Below, one piece after another: positions 16,457 to 25,064 of a stretch of DNA of 64,000 bases (within the stretch, counting starts at the first letter, position 1; every line of letters begins with the position of its first letter). The DNA is from JACVRW01 sp963826165 (GTDB lineage: Bacteria; Actinomycetota; Thermoleophilia; Solirubrobacterales; Thermoleophilaceae), in NCBI GenBank assembly GCA_963826165.1, contig CAWGWC010000024.1, positions 248,001 through 312,000 on the forward strand. Reading direction: 5' to 3'. The notes below the pieces were generated by a model, which saw only the letters and a list, made by a program, of their open reading frames with translations, ran no database searches and was not told the origin of the DNA. Position numbers and translations under genes: made by a program.

Positions 16457-17575
16457 ATGAGACGCCCACTCGCCGCGCTGCTCGCGGCCTCCTTCCTCGT
16501 CCTTCCCGCCGCCGCCGAGGCGGCCTCGACCCAGGATGGGGTCGGCGCGTCAGCGTCGGCCAACTCGCTGGGCAGCGATCTCAAGCGAGCTCTGCGCGGC
16601 GTGAGCAGGCTCGACCTCGCCCGCGTCGACAACTCGGGCTTCACGCTCAAGCGGGTCCGCGCGCTCGCGGCCGGCAAGGCGTCCTTCGTCGCCACCAGCT
16701 CGGGCAAGACGGTGGCGCGCGGATCGAAATCCTTCTCCAAGCCGGGCAGGGCCAGCGTGAAGATGAAGCTCACCCGGTCGGGCAAGAAGCTGCTGCGGGG
16801 CGCCACCCGCGTGACGCTGACGGTGAAGGCCACCTTCAGGTCTCGCGCCGGCGGCCGCATCAGCGCGCGCTCCAAGGTGACGCTCAAGCGCAACCCGCTT
16901 CCGGTGCCCGCGGCACCGATCCCCGCGAACGTCACGCCGCTGTACGGGCAGACCTTCGACAGCCGCGCTCCCTGGTCCGGTCTGAGCACCCAGTGCGCTC
17001 ACCCGGTCCAGTGGAAGACCGAGAACGGCGACGGCTACGCCCACTTCGAGGTGCGTCCCGGCGAGCCCACGGTGGCCGGCCACGAGCGCTGTGAGGTCAG
17101 CTACGGCGGCTTCGGCAACTCCACGCCACCCGGGGAGTACTGGTACCGCGCCCGTCAGCGTGCCGGTTCCGGCTTCCCCCAGGCGCCGGGCTCGGACAAC
17201 TGGGTGAACGTTCTGCAGTGGCACGAGGACAAGCCGGCCCCCGGCAAGGACACGGGTCCCGTCGACGCCGCGGTGTTCGTGAACTCGACTCCCCCGGAGC
17301 GCATGCTGATCGAGGGCGATCACATCGGCTACCTCCAGTCGCTGCCGTTCGACATCCATGCCTGGAACGATTTCGTCGTGCACGGGGTCTGGACCGACCG
17401 GCCGAACGGCTACATCGAATGGTGGATCAACGGCGTATACGGTGGCCGCGCCACCGGCGTGACCTCCGAGACCGGCGGGCGTCACTTCTGGAAGGGCGGC
17501 ATTGAGCGCGCCGACGGCATAAACACGCTCCAGAGCAGCGACATCAGCAACATCGAGATCTACCGGGCGCCGTAG
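16457..17575 (+). CDS. Secreted polysaccharide-lyase-like protein, paralogue 2 (intact)
   Basis: 372 residues from ATG 16457; a GTG/ATG further up would put extra basic residues before the signal peptide LAALLAASFLVLPAAAEA. The mature protein has an N-terminal basic beta domain (residues about 30-150, LKRVRALAAGKASF and KLTRSGKKLL) and a C-terminal jelly roll (about 160-372). The latter has HERCEVSYGGFG, EYWYRARQR, NWVNVLQWHED, NDFVVHGVWTD, YIEWWINGVYGG and GRHFWKGGIER, which resemble the Polysacc_lyase/heparin lyase I fold. The likely role is cleavage, trimming or binding of the exopolysaccharide at the cell surface. It follows its frameshifted paralogue and precedes the LuxR gene by 40 bases. 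Confidence 0.82.
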   Translation: MRRPLAALLAASFLVLPAAAEAASTQDGVGASASANSLGSDLKRALRGVSRLDLARVDNSGFTLKRVRALAAGKASFVATSSGKTVARGSKSFSKPGRASVKMKLTRSGKKLLRGATRVTLTVKATFRSRAGGRISARSKVTLKRNPLPVPAAPIPANVTPLYGQTFDSRAPWSGLSTQCAHPVQWKTENGDGYAHFEVRPGEPTVAGHERCEVSYGGFGNSTPPGEYWYRARQRAGSGFPQAPGSDNWVNVLQWHEDKPAPGKDTGPVDAAVFVNSTPPERMLIEGDHIGYLQSLPFDIHAWNDFVVHGVWTDRPNGYIEWWINGVYGGRATGVTSETGGRHFWKGGIERADGINTLQSSDISNIEIYRAP

Positions 17576-17615
17576 AGGCGCAGAAGCAAGACGGCATGGC
17601 GGGCGTTGGTTACGC

Positions 17616-18248
17616 GTGGACCGACCCGAGCTACTGGTAGCAGTCGACGCGGAAGAGACGCTGCGGTCCCGGATCGTGGTGGCGCTGGCCGCCGACGGCA
17701 TCAGCATCGCCCAGAACGGCACCCGATCCGCCGCCACGCTGCGGGTGGTCGGGGTGGACCTCGCGCAGCCCATCTCGCTGCGGCGCCTCAAGGCGGTCCT
17801 CGAGGACGAGATCGCCCACACCGTCGCGGTCTCGCCCCTCTGCGGAGCGCTCGGCCTGCGGCGCGCGGTCAAGGCCGGCGCCGACTCACTGGTGCTCGAG
17901 CACCAGCTCGAGCAGGCACTCGCGCCCGCCGTCCGTGCCGTCGCGGCCGGGCTCACCGTCATGCCGTCCAAGCTCTGGAACGGCGCCGCTCCCGTCGCGT
18001 TGTCCCACCGAGAGCGTGAGGTGCTGCGGTTGGCCGTCACCGGACGCACGAATGCCGAGATCGCCGGGACGCTCTTCCTGGCCGAGAGCACCGTCAAGTC
18101 TCACCTCTCGTCCGCCTACCGAAAGCTCGGGGCCGGCGGTCGTAACGACGCGGCGTCGATGATCTTCGATCCGGACGGGGGCCTCGCAGACATGGTCCTC
18201 GGCCACGAGCTTCACGAGAGCGTCGCTGACGACGTTCCCGCCGCCTGA
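17616..18248 (+). CDS. LuxR-family transcriptional regulator with a degenerate receiver
   Basis: 210 residues from GTG 17616. The C-terminal GerE/LuxR helix-turn-helix is clear: LSHREREVLRLAVTGRTNAE, then STVKSHLSSAYRKLG (about residues 128-175). The first 110 residues resemble a response-regulator receiver (LLVAVDAEETLRSRI, ADGISI, AVKAGADSLVLE), but the segment where the phosphorylated Asp should sit reads VVGVDLAQP and the fold is shortened, so normal phosphotransfer is doubtful. It sits between the lyase-like genes and the glycosylphosphotransferase, so control of this polysaccharide locus is a reasonable guess. No partner kinase is adjacent. Confidence 0.82.
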   Translation: MDRPELLVAVDAEETLRSRIVVALAADGISIAQNGTRSAATLRVVGVDLAQPISLRRLKAVLEDEIAHTVAVSPLCGALGLRRAVKAGADSLVLEHQLEQALAPAVRAVAAGLTVMPSKLWNGAAPVALSHREREVLRLAVTGRTNAEIAGTLFLAESTVKSHLSSAYRKLGAGGRNDAASMIFDPDGGLADMVLGHELHESVADDVPAA

Positions 18249-18325
18249 CCGATGCTCGGCTCACCCGTTTTTGGTACGCGTCGTCGCGCTAGCGGGCCCT
18301 GCTGCCAGGCGTTCATCACCTAGCG

Positions 18326-19867
18326 ATGGCCACTAGACAGAGTTCCGACCCAGTCCCCGCGCTGGCGCTCGATCCTGAAGGGGCCGGTGCGCCGGTCAAC
18401 GTCTCGGCGCTTCCGCTTCCGGTCGGCGGCGAGCGGGTCCTTCCGGTCGGGCGTCCCGGCGACGTGCGCGCACGCTCGCTGCGCCGGCTGCTGCTCGCCG
18501 GGGACGTGCTCGCCCTGTGCGTCGCGTTCCTCGTAACCCGGCTGGCCTTCGGAGACCTCGCGCTCGGTGACCTGGCGATCCTTGCCCTGAGCGTTCCGGT
18601 GTGGGTGCTGCTCGCCTACGCCCACCGGCTCTACCACCTCGACAGCTACCGCGCGGACTACGGCGCATCGGACGAGATCGGGCCGGTGCTCCAGATGACC
18701 ACCCTCTGGAGCTGGAGCATCCTGATCGTCCTCGCCCTGCTGCCCTTCGAGGTTGGGGTGACGAAGGTGGCCTTCTTCTGGCTGTTGGCCCTGATCCTCA
18801 CCATGTCGCTGCGGTCCGCCGCCCGCGCGTACGCCAGGCGGCAGGTCTGGTACCTGCAGAACGCCCTCATCGTCGGACCCGACGACGAGGCCACGGAGAT
18901 CCTGCAGAAGATCATGCGCCATCCGGAATGGGGCATCAACGTCGTGGCCTGCGTGGCCGGCACCGGATCGGGATTCGCTCCCGCGCGTGCCAACCGCCTG
19001 CTGGACTTCGTACCGGTGCTGGGAGGCGCCATCGACATCGCCGAGCTGGTGGAGCGCCTCGACGTGGACCGAGTGATGCTCACCCCCGCGCTGAGTGAGT
19101 CGCGCACGCGCGTCGAGGTCGTCTGGGAGCTGTCGGAGCTCGGGATCCACGTGGACCTCGTGCCGAGCTGGTCGGACGTGGTCGGCACGAGGTTCGAGGT
19201 CAACCAGATGGAGGGCCTGCCGGTCCTGACGATGCCTCGACCTCGCCTCATGCGCTCGTCGCTGCGTCTCAAGCGCGGGCTCGACCTGCTCATCGGCACG
19301 CTGACGCTGATCGCCCTCGCGCCGGTGTACGCGATCTGCGCCATCGCCATCAAGCTCGACTCGCCCGGCCCCGTGCTCTTCCGTCAGCGCCGGATCGGGC
19401 GCGACGATCAGGCGTTCGAGGTCTTCAAGTTCCGCTCGATGTACGAGGATGCGGACAGCCGCAAGGACGAAGTGGCTTCCCTGAACTTCCACGGCGGCGG
19501 GAACGACAACGGCATGTTCAAGGTGCGCGAGGACCCACGCATCACGCGCGTGGGCGCCTTCCTGCGGCGTTACTCGCTCGACGAGATGCCCCAGCTCTTC
19601 AACATCCTGCGGGGCGAGATGAGCTTCGTCGGTCCGCGACCCCTGATCGAGACGGAGGACCGTCAGATCGAGGGCCGCTTCCGTCGCCGGCTGTCGCTCG
19701 CCCCCGGCCTCACCGGCCTGTGGCAGGCCCACGGCCGCTCGGACATTCCGTTCGAGCAGATGGTCAACCTCGACTATCTGTACGTGACGAACTGGTCCCT
19801 GTGGCTGGACGTCAAGCTGGTCATAAGGACGGTCTCGGCTGTCCTGCGCGGCAACGGCGCATACTGA
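18326..19867 (+). CDS. Exopolysaccharide polyprenyl glycosylphosphotransferase (WbaP/WcaJ-type)
   Basis: 513 residues. The N-terminal half has four predicted membrane helices (about residues 55-160) and a CoA-binding-like domain. The C-terminal half, from about 309, is the bacterial sugar transferase domain: LKRGLDLLIGTL, a membrane hairpin, SPGPVLFRQRRIG, FEVFKFRSM, DEMPQLFNILRGEMSFVGPR near 418-438, and GLTGLWQAHGRS. These enzymes move a sugar-1-phosphate from a nucleotide sugar to undecaprenyl phosphate and so begin each repeat unit. ATG 18326 is the first good start. It is the priming enzyme of the locus and the natural partner of the Wzx, Wzy and kinase proteins encoded upstream. Confidence 0.93.
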   Translation: MATRQSSDPVPALALDPEGAGAPVNVSALPLPVGGERVLPVGRPGDVRARSLRRLLLAGDVLALCVAFLVTRLAFGDLALGDLAILALSVPVWVLLAYAHRLYHLDSYRADYGASDEIGPVLQMTTLWSWSILIVLALLPFEVGVTKVAFFWLLALILTMSLRSAARAYARRQVWYLQNALIVGPDDEATEILQKIMRHPEWGINVVACVAGTGSGFAPARANRLLDFVPVLGGAIDIAELVERLDVDRVMLTPALSESRTRVEVVWELSELGIHVDLVPSWSDVVGTRFEVNQMEGLPVLTMPRPRLMRSSLRLKRGLDLLIGTLTLIALAPVYAICAIAIKLDSPGPVLFRQRRIGRDDQAFEVFKFRSMYEDADSRKDEVASLNFHGGGNDNGMFKVREDPRITRVGAFLRRYSLDEMPQLFNILRGEMSFVGPRPLIETEDRQIEGRFRRRLSLAPGLTGLWQAHGRSDIPFEQMVNLDYLYVTNWSLWLDVKLVIRTVSAVLRGNGAY

Positions 19868-19868
19868 T

Positions 19869-19882
19869 CCTCCGTCTGGAGG
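19869..19882 (+). terminator. Short hairpin after the glycosylphosphotransferase gene
   Basis: CCTCC-GTCT-GGAGG directly follows the stop codon (TGA 19865-19867). There is no T run, so it may be a weak terminator or a transcript-end stabiliser. Confidence 0.3.
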
Positions 19883-19965
19883 GGTAGTCCGAAATTCCGC
19901 CCCCCGAGCACCGAAACCCACACGCCATTTCGAAGATCCGGCAACACCGGGGCGTTGGTCAAGCA

Positions 19966-20967
19966 ATGGTCGACAAGGCGATCGTCATGGCCAGCGAACC
20001 ATCGGTTCTGCTCCCCGTGGCCAACCGGCCGCTCGTGGTCCACGCGCTGGACGCTCTGGCCGAGGCCGGCGTCCGTAGTGCCACGGTGGCTGCGCAGTCC
20101 TCGATCATCGCCCGGGTGGAGCACGAGCTCGCCCAGAACTGCGCCACCGACGTCCAGCTCACGTGCGTCGAGCACGACGATGACGGCGGCCTGCCGGCCG
20201 CGTTGTCGGAGCTCGAGGGCTTCGTCGGACGAGATCCGTTCGTACTGCACCTCGGCGACAGCCTCAACCGAGACTGCCTCAGCCCCCTGCTCCAGGCGCC
20301 CACCCAAGAGCACGGCTCGACCGTGCTCGTCCGGGAGTCCGACCACGACGACACGGTGGTCCCGCTCGCTCCGCGTCGCACCAAGACCGGCGAGGGATCG
20401 GCGGCCGGAGTGTGGGTGTTCGGCGCCGGCTCCCTCGGTGCCCTGAGCGAGCTCGCCACCACCGGCAGCAACGAGACCGACGTGGCCTGCGGGATCGAGA
20501 CGCTCGCCGAGCTCGGCGGCCGGGTCGAGCTTCGCCAGGTGGGCGACTGGTGGCGCTTCAACCCAGGCCCTGACGTGCTGCTCGAGGCCAATCGCTTCGT
20601 CCTCGAGGGCCTCAAGGGAAGCCCGGTCGAGGCCCGGCTTGCGAATACGCAGATTCAGGGACCGGTGTGCATACATCCGACCGCGCAGCTCGAATCGAGC
20701 ATCGTGCGGGGCCCGGCCGTGATCGCGGCCGGCGCCTGCCTGCGGGACGCCTACGTCGGGCCGTATACGTCCATCGGAGAGGACGTCCTGGTCGAGGGGG
20801 CCGAGATCGAGTACTCGATCATTCTCAGAGGCGCCTCCGTGACGCACCTCGGAGGGCGGCTCGAAGCGAGCGTGGTCGGGGCGAACGCCAGGGTGTTCCG
20901 AGACTTCCGGCTACCGCGAGCAATGCGCCTCAACGTCGGCGAAGGCGCCGAAGTCTCCCTCGCCTGA
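19966..20967 (+). CDS. Nucleotidyltransferase-like protein with left-handed beta-helix, signature loop missing
   Basis: 333 residues that align in outline with RmlA/GlmU-type sugar nucleotidyltransferases: an N-terminal Rossmann-like domain (LLPVANRPLVVHALDALAEAG, FVLHLGDSLN) and a C-terminal hexapeptide-repeat region (about residues 225-300, IHPTAQLESSIV, AYVGPYTSIGEDVLVEGAEI). However, the glycine-rich nucleotide loop GGxGTRLRPLT and the following Lys are absent: the protein goes from KAIVMASEPSV straight to LLPVANRPL. The Asp of LGD is kept. It may be an inactive regulatory homologue, a sugar-nucleotide sensor or an enzyme with changed chemistry. It is separated by 98 bases from the glycosylphosphotransferase gene, with which it may be transcribed. 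Confidence 0.8.
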   Translation: MVDKAIVMASEPSVLLPVANRPLVVHALDALAEAGVRSATVAAQSSIIARVEHELAQNCATDVQLTCVEHDDDGGLPAALSELEGFVGRDPFVLHLGDSLNRDCLSPLLQAPTQEHGSTVLVRESDHDDTVVPLAPRRTKTGEGSAAGVWVFGAGSLGALSELATTGSNETDVACGIETLAELGGRVELRQVGDWWRFNPGPDVLLEANRFVLEGLKGSPVEARLANTQIQGPVCIHPTAQLESSIVRGPAVIAAGACLRDAYVGPYTSIGEDVLVEGAEIEYSIILRGASVTHLGGRLEASVVGANARVFRDFRLPRAMRLNVGEGAEVSLA

Positions 20968-21049
20968 GCAGCTTTCCCAGGGTTGGCAGCATCCGTCAGG
21001 CCAGCGGGGGTGCCAAAAACGCATGGTTTTCGCCTGCGTACTGAAAAAA

Positions 21050-21094
21050 CTGGGGTAGCGCCCCTAGTGCGGCCATTCCAGACCGCACCTAGGG
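21050..21094 (+). promoter_or_regulatory. Two overlapping inverted repeats upstream of the ECF sigma gene
   Basis: Hairpin A (21050-21067) pairs CTGGGG with CCCCTAG around a short loop. Hairpin B (21062-21094) pairs CCCTAGTGCGG with CCGCACCTAGGG around a 10-base loop, with one bulged G. They share CCCCTAG, so in RNA only one could form at a time; in DNA, B could be an operator. They lie 61 bases before ATG 21155. The rest of the 187-base gap shows an A-rich stretch near 21040-21049 and no clear promoter. Confidence 0.5.
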
Positions 21095-21154
21095 TCGTGC
21101 AATCCCCCTCAACGCCAGCCGCGTGCCCCACACGCACCCCCTTGGGAAGGACTC

Positions 21155-21748
21155 ATGACCACTCGCTTCGCCCGAAGCAACGATGACAGGAGCAAGGACA
21201 CGGCCCTGGTGGCCCAGGCCGTGGCCCGCGCCAAGGAAGGTGACCAGACCGCGCTGCACTTCCTCTACGTGCGCTTCGCCGACGACGTCTGCGGCTACGT
21301 GCGCAGCATCGTCCGCGACTCCCACGAGGCCGAGGACATCACTCAGAACGTGTTCGCCAAGCTGATGACGGCGATTCACCGCTACGAGCAGCGCGAGGTC
21401 CCGTTCGCCGCCTGGATCCTAAGGGTGGCCCGTAACGTGGCCCTCGACCACATCCGCGCCCGCCGGCAGATTCCCTTCGAGGAAGTCCGCGTGGACGATG
21501 ACGGTCATGAGCAGATCGGCTTTGAGCGCTCTCAGTGCCTGCGCGACGCTCTGCGCCGGCTGCCGCCGGAGCAGCGCGAGGTCCTGGTACTCAGGCACAT
21601 CGCGGGTCTGTCCCCGGGCGAGATCGCCGAGCGTCTCGGAAAGACCGAGGGCTCCGTGCACGGGCTTCACCACCGCGGACGCGGTGCCCTTCAGGAGGCG
21701 CTGCGCGAGCTGGAAGCGGCGCCGGTCATCTCCGCCCGCGCCAGCTAG
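21155..21748 (+). CDS. ECF-type RNA polymerase sigma factor
   Basis: 197 residues from ATG 21155, with GGAAGGA 6 bases upstream. Region 2 runs from about residue 40 (FADDVCGYVRSIVRD, EAEDITQNVFAKL, FAAWILRVARNVALDHIRAR) and region 4 from about 125 (LRRLPPEQREVLVLRHIAGL, then EIAERLGKTEGSVHGLHHRG), as in group 4 sigma-70 factors. No anti-sigma gene with a membrane segment is next to it; instead it converges on a small unknown gene whose stop overlaps its own (21745-21748). Two hairpins lie upstream. It may direct transcription of the nearby polysaccharide genes, but no matching promoter motif was identified. Confidence 0.93.
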   Translation: MTTRFARSNDDRSKDTALVAQAVARAKEGDQTALHFLYVRFADDVCGYVRSIVRDSHEAEDITQNVFAKLMTAIHRYEQREVPFAAWILRVARNVALDHIRARRQIPFEEVRVDDDGHEQIGFERSQCLRDALRRLPPEQREVLVLRHIAGLSPGEIAERLGKTEGSVHGLHHRGRGALQEALRELEAAPVISARAS

Positions 21749-22128
21749 CAGAGCTTCGCGGCTATCCGGACGGCCACGCGGCCGGAGTCCAGGTCCGCGA
21801 CCAGGGAGAGCACGGCGTGCTCGAGCAGGCGCTCGAGCGAAACGCCTTCGAGCTCGCATTCGAGCGCCACGGCCTCCCACGAGGACCGGCGAAGGACGAC
21901 GGTGACCTGTAGGTCATCCGCCGACGGGGTCGACCCGAAGGGCGGGAGGCTCTGACCCTCCCGCCTCGGCTCGGGCCGCTCGAGATGGTGCTCCAACGCG
22001 CACTGGACGAAGTGCGAAGGCGAGATGTCGTGATTGTCGGTGAGCGCGTCGACGGCTTCGCGGGCAAACCCCTGCAGCGGAAGCGAGACCGTACGGCTCG
22101 TAGTCTGGCTGTTGCGTAGTAGATCCAC
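21745..22128 (-). CDS. Small conserved-looking protein, paralogue of 25065-25418
   Basis: 127 residues; GTG 22128 has AAGGAG 8 bases upstream. The N-terminus (SRTVSLPLQGFAREAVDAL) reads like a ribbon-helix-helix DNA-binding unit, one beta strand then two helices. The C-terminal half (EAVALECELEGVSLERLLEH, then LVADLDSGRVAVRIA) resembles the same part of the protein at 25065-25418 (LLADLDSGRLAGRLA). I know no named family. The two paralogues flank the large MalT-type regulator, and this one overlaps the ECF sigma gene tail to tail by 4 bases, so a regulatory role is plausible but unproven. Confidence 0.72.
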   Translation of the reverse strand: MDLLRNSQTTSRTVSLPLQGFAREAVDALTDNHDISPSHFVQCALEHHLERPEPRREGQSLPPFGSTPSADDLQVTVVLRRSSWEAVALECELEGVSLERLLEHAVLSLVADLDSGRVAVRIAAKLC

Positions 22129-22183
22129 TCTCCGCTCCTTATCGGAGCGAACGGATCCCGTCTTTAGCCCGCGCGCGGGACCC

Positions 22184-25000
22184 TCAACGGGTGTCCGCGT
22201 CGAAGATCTCGCTGAGCTTGCCGCGGGAGCTGACCCCGAGCTTGCGGTATGAGTGCTTGAGGTGCCACTCCACGGTCTTGACCGTCACCACCAGCGTCTC
22301 CGCGATGTCGCGGTTGGACATTCCCTCCGCGGCCAGCGCGGCCGTCTGGCGCTCGCGCGCGGTGAGTGAGTCGAGGCCGTACATGGCCGTGCGGCGGGGA
22401 CGGGCCCCGGCAACCTTGGCTTCGCGCATGGCCCGCTCGGTGAGCGGCAGGGCGCCGCAGCGCTTGGCCAGGTCGAGCCCGTGCCGGAGCGGCTCGCGCG
22501 CCTCGCGACGGCGGCCGGAGCGGCGCAGAGCCGCCCCGAAGTCCACCAGCGCCCGGGCACGCTCGAGGGCGTTCTGGGAGGAGTCGAGGCGGTCCACGGC
22601 CTGCTCCAGAGCCACCAGCCCTCGCTCGGGCTCGCGGATGGTGCCCAGGGCGCGCAGAGCCCTTCCGATCGCTCCGGGCGCTCCGAACGATTCTGCGAGC
22701 TCGAGCTCGGCTGCGGCCAGCCGCTCCGCCTCTTCGGTCTGACCCAGCGCCGCGTAGGAGATCGCGGCGTCCGAGCGCCAGGGAGCCACCGCGGGATTGC
22801 CGGCGCCGGATCGCTCATCCAGCTCGCCACAGGCCAGGAAGTCCGCCAGAGCAGCTCGCTGGTCTCCCTCAGCCGCGCTCAGGCGGCCGCGAGTGGTGAG
22901 CAGTGCGAGGCGGGTGGGGTCGCTGGGATTCAGGCCGGTCTCGGCCTCGCCGATCTGACGCCGGGCGCCCTTGAGGTCGCCGCTCTCGATAAGGCTGTTC
23001 GCGAGCACCAGGCGTGCTCCACCCAGGTCGAGGCGCCAGCCGTGGTGCTCGACCGCCAGGGCGTGACGGGCGTCGCCGGCAGCGTCGGCCACGCGTCCGC
23101 GCATGAGGATGGCCATGGCCCGCATGTGTGAGGCCGTGGCGAATCCCAGCACCGACCCCCGCGAGCGGGCGTCCTCGAGCGCGGCCGTGAGCGCCGCCTC
23201 GGCGGTGGCAAGGTCGCCTGCGATCACCAGCGCGCCGGCGGCGAGGTAGTAGGTCAGGCCGTCGGCGGTCTCGTCGTCGAGGAGGGCGCCGCGATCGAGG
23301 GCGCGGGTGGCGAGCTCGATGGCCAGCCCGGCGCTGACCCCGCGCACCGCCGTCTCGATGGCGTGCAGAGCCAGCAGCGCGCGGTTGCCCGCGCTGTCGC
23401 CCACCGCCGGAGCCTGTGCAGGGTCCAGGGGTTCGGTCTGCCCCGTCAGCCACAGCGAGGTGGTGTGTGCAGCCCGAAGGCGCGCCACCACCTCCGGATC
23501 GCCGTTGGCTGGGTGATCGAGCCCGCGCTCGAAGACACTCATCGCCTCCAGCGGCTTGCCCAGCGCGAAGAGAGCGCGGCCGGTCTCCAGCGCGGCACGA
23601 GCACCCTCGGGAGCCTCGTGCACGTGCCGGCCGGCATCCTGAAGGCGAACGACCGCCTGGGGCTCCCCCGCCGTGGCCTCGGCCCGGCCCAGCTCCAGCA
23701 CCACGTGTGCTCGCGCCGTGCGCGCAGGCGGCTCCTCCAGAGCCCGCCGCAGGTAGCGCACGGCGTCGGCCGGCACGCCTCGGCCGAGCGCCACCGCGGC
23801 GGCCGCGGTGAGCGAATCGACCGCCCAGGCGTTCCCGGCGCAGGGAGCGTGGAGCAGATGGGCGGCCACCAGCTCGGGTGAGGCATCCTCGGCCACGAGC
23901 AACTCCGCCGCTCGCAGGTGCCGCGTGGCGGAGTCCCCGGCCGAAAGGCCGGTCTGCAACGAGGCGCTCACCGCGGGATGCACGAAACGCACGCGCTGGC
24001 CCGCGCTCAGCAGCCCGATCTCCGCGAGGTCGTCGACCATACGGGCCGCCAGCTCGGTCTCGAGCCCCGCCATGGTCGCGACGTGCCTGAGCTCTGCCTC
24101 GCGACCCACCACCGCGGCGGCGATGAGCAGCGCGGGGGCACGCTGGTCGACCGTCGCGGCCCGCGCGAGGGCCCATTCGCCCACCGTCGCCGGTGGTTCC
24201 GGGAGCTCCGCGCCGCCGGCGCCCGTGTCATCGGAGCCGGCTACAGCGCACAGCTCCTCGACCACGAACAGATTGCCGGCACCGGCTTCGTGCACGGCCT
24301 GGCAGGTCTCATCGGAGGCGGCGAGCCGGCGCTCACGCACCAGCCGGGTCGTGCCCTCGAGCGTCAGCGGCGCCAGGACGTGGCGGCGGGTGGAGGGACC
24401 GCGGGAGAGCTCCGCCAGCAGGGGCGAGCGGTTGGGCCGGGCCACCGAGCCCAGGGTGAGCACCACCGCCACCGGCAGATCGTCAAGGCGCTGGGACAGG
24501 TAGAGCAGGAACTCGAGGCTTGCGGCATCCGCCAAGTCGGCGTCGTCCACCGCGATGAGGACCGGGCGAATCGCGCTGAGGTGCACGGACAGGCGGTAGA
24601 GACCATGAACGATGTCGAAGGAGGAGCTGGGCACCGGCCGGCCCGGCGTGGGGTCGAGCAGGAGCGTGACCTCGCCCGTGTCGTCTGAGAGGAGAAGGCC
24701 GCGTTCCTGCGTGTCCGACGCCGCGAGGCGCCTCTCGAACAGTTGGAGCACCACCCCGAGGCCGAAGTCCTGCTCTGTCGGGCGCCCGGTGGCAGCGAGG
24801 ACCTCGACCGATTCACGAGCCGCCTGTGCGCGCGCAACCGCCAGCACGGCGCTCTTGCCGAGGCCGGCAGCGCCCTGAATCAGGGTGACCGAGCCGCGTC
24901 CGCCGCGCGCCTCGCGCACGGCCGTGGCCACGCGCTCGAGCGGCGCTTCGCGTTCGATCAGCCCAGGGGATGTTTCGTCCGCTAGGAAGAGTCTTTCCAA
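22184..25000 (-). CDS. Large ATP-binding LuxR regulator (LAL/MalT type)
   Basis: About 938 residues from TTG 25000; longer in-frame starts would run into the neighbouring gene. Near the N-terminus is an AAA/STAND ATPase with Walker A GAAGLGKS (about 43-50) and Walker B LIAVDDADLAD (about 148), then a long helical repeat region of TPR type (about 450-830). It ends with a LuxR helix-turn-helix (LTARERQTAALAAEG, NRDIAETLVVTVKTVEWHL, about 876-920). LAL regulators switch on target promoters when ATP and a small effector are bound. Its effector and targets are unknown. Small paralogous proteins lie on both sides, on the same strand. Confidence 0.9.
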   Translation of the reverse strand: MERLFLADETSPGLIEREAPLERVATAVREARGGRGSVTLIQGAAGLGKSAVLAVARAQAARESVEVLAATGRPTEQDFGLGVVLQLFERRLAASDTQERGLLLSDDTGEVTLLLDPTPGRPVPSSSFDIVHGLYRLSVHLSAIRPVLIAVDDADLADAASLEFLLYLSQRLDDLPVAVVLTLGSVARPNRSPLLAELSRGPSTRRHVLAPLTLEGTTRLVRERRLAASDETCQAVHEAGAGNLFVVEELCAVAGSDDTGAGGAELPEPPATVGEWALARAATVDQRAPALLIAAAVVGREAELRHVATMAGLETELAARMVDDLAEIGLLSAGQRVRFVHPAVSASLQTGLSAGDSATRHLRAAELLVAEDASPELVAAHLLHAPCAGNAWAVDSLTAAAAVALGRGVPADAVRYLRRALEEPPARTARAHVVLELGRAEATAGEPQAVVRLQDAGRHVHEAPEGARAALETGRALFALGKPLEAMSVFERGLDHPANGDPEVVARLRAAHTTSLWLTGQTEPLDPAQAPAVGDSAGNRALLALHAIETAVRGVSAGLAIELATRALDRGALLDDETADGLTYYLAAGALVIAGDLATAEAALTAALEDARSRGSVLGFATASHMRAMAILMRGRVADAAGDARHALAVEHHGWRLDLGGARLVLANSLIESGDLKGARRQIGEAETGLNPSDPTRLALLTTRGRLSAAEGDQRAALADFLACGELDERSGAGNPAVAPWRSDAAISYAALGQTEEAERLAAAELELAESFGAPGAIGRALRALGTIREPERGLVALEQAVDRLDSSQNALERARALVDFGAALRRSGRRREAREPLRHGLDLAKRCGALPLTERAMREAKVAGARPRRTAMYGLDSLTARERQTAALAAEGMSNRDIAETLVVTVKTVEWHLKHSYRKLGVSSRGKLSEIFDADTR

Positions 25001-25064
25001 GCCCGCACCTGCGCTCCAGAGTAGGTGCGCCTCCCCAACCGCGCAAGCGCCGGAGGGAGATTGA

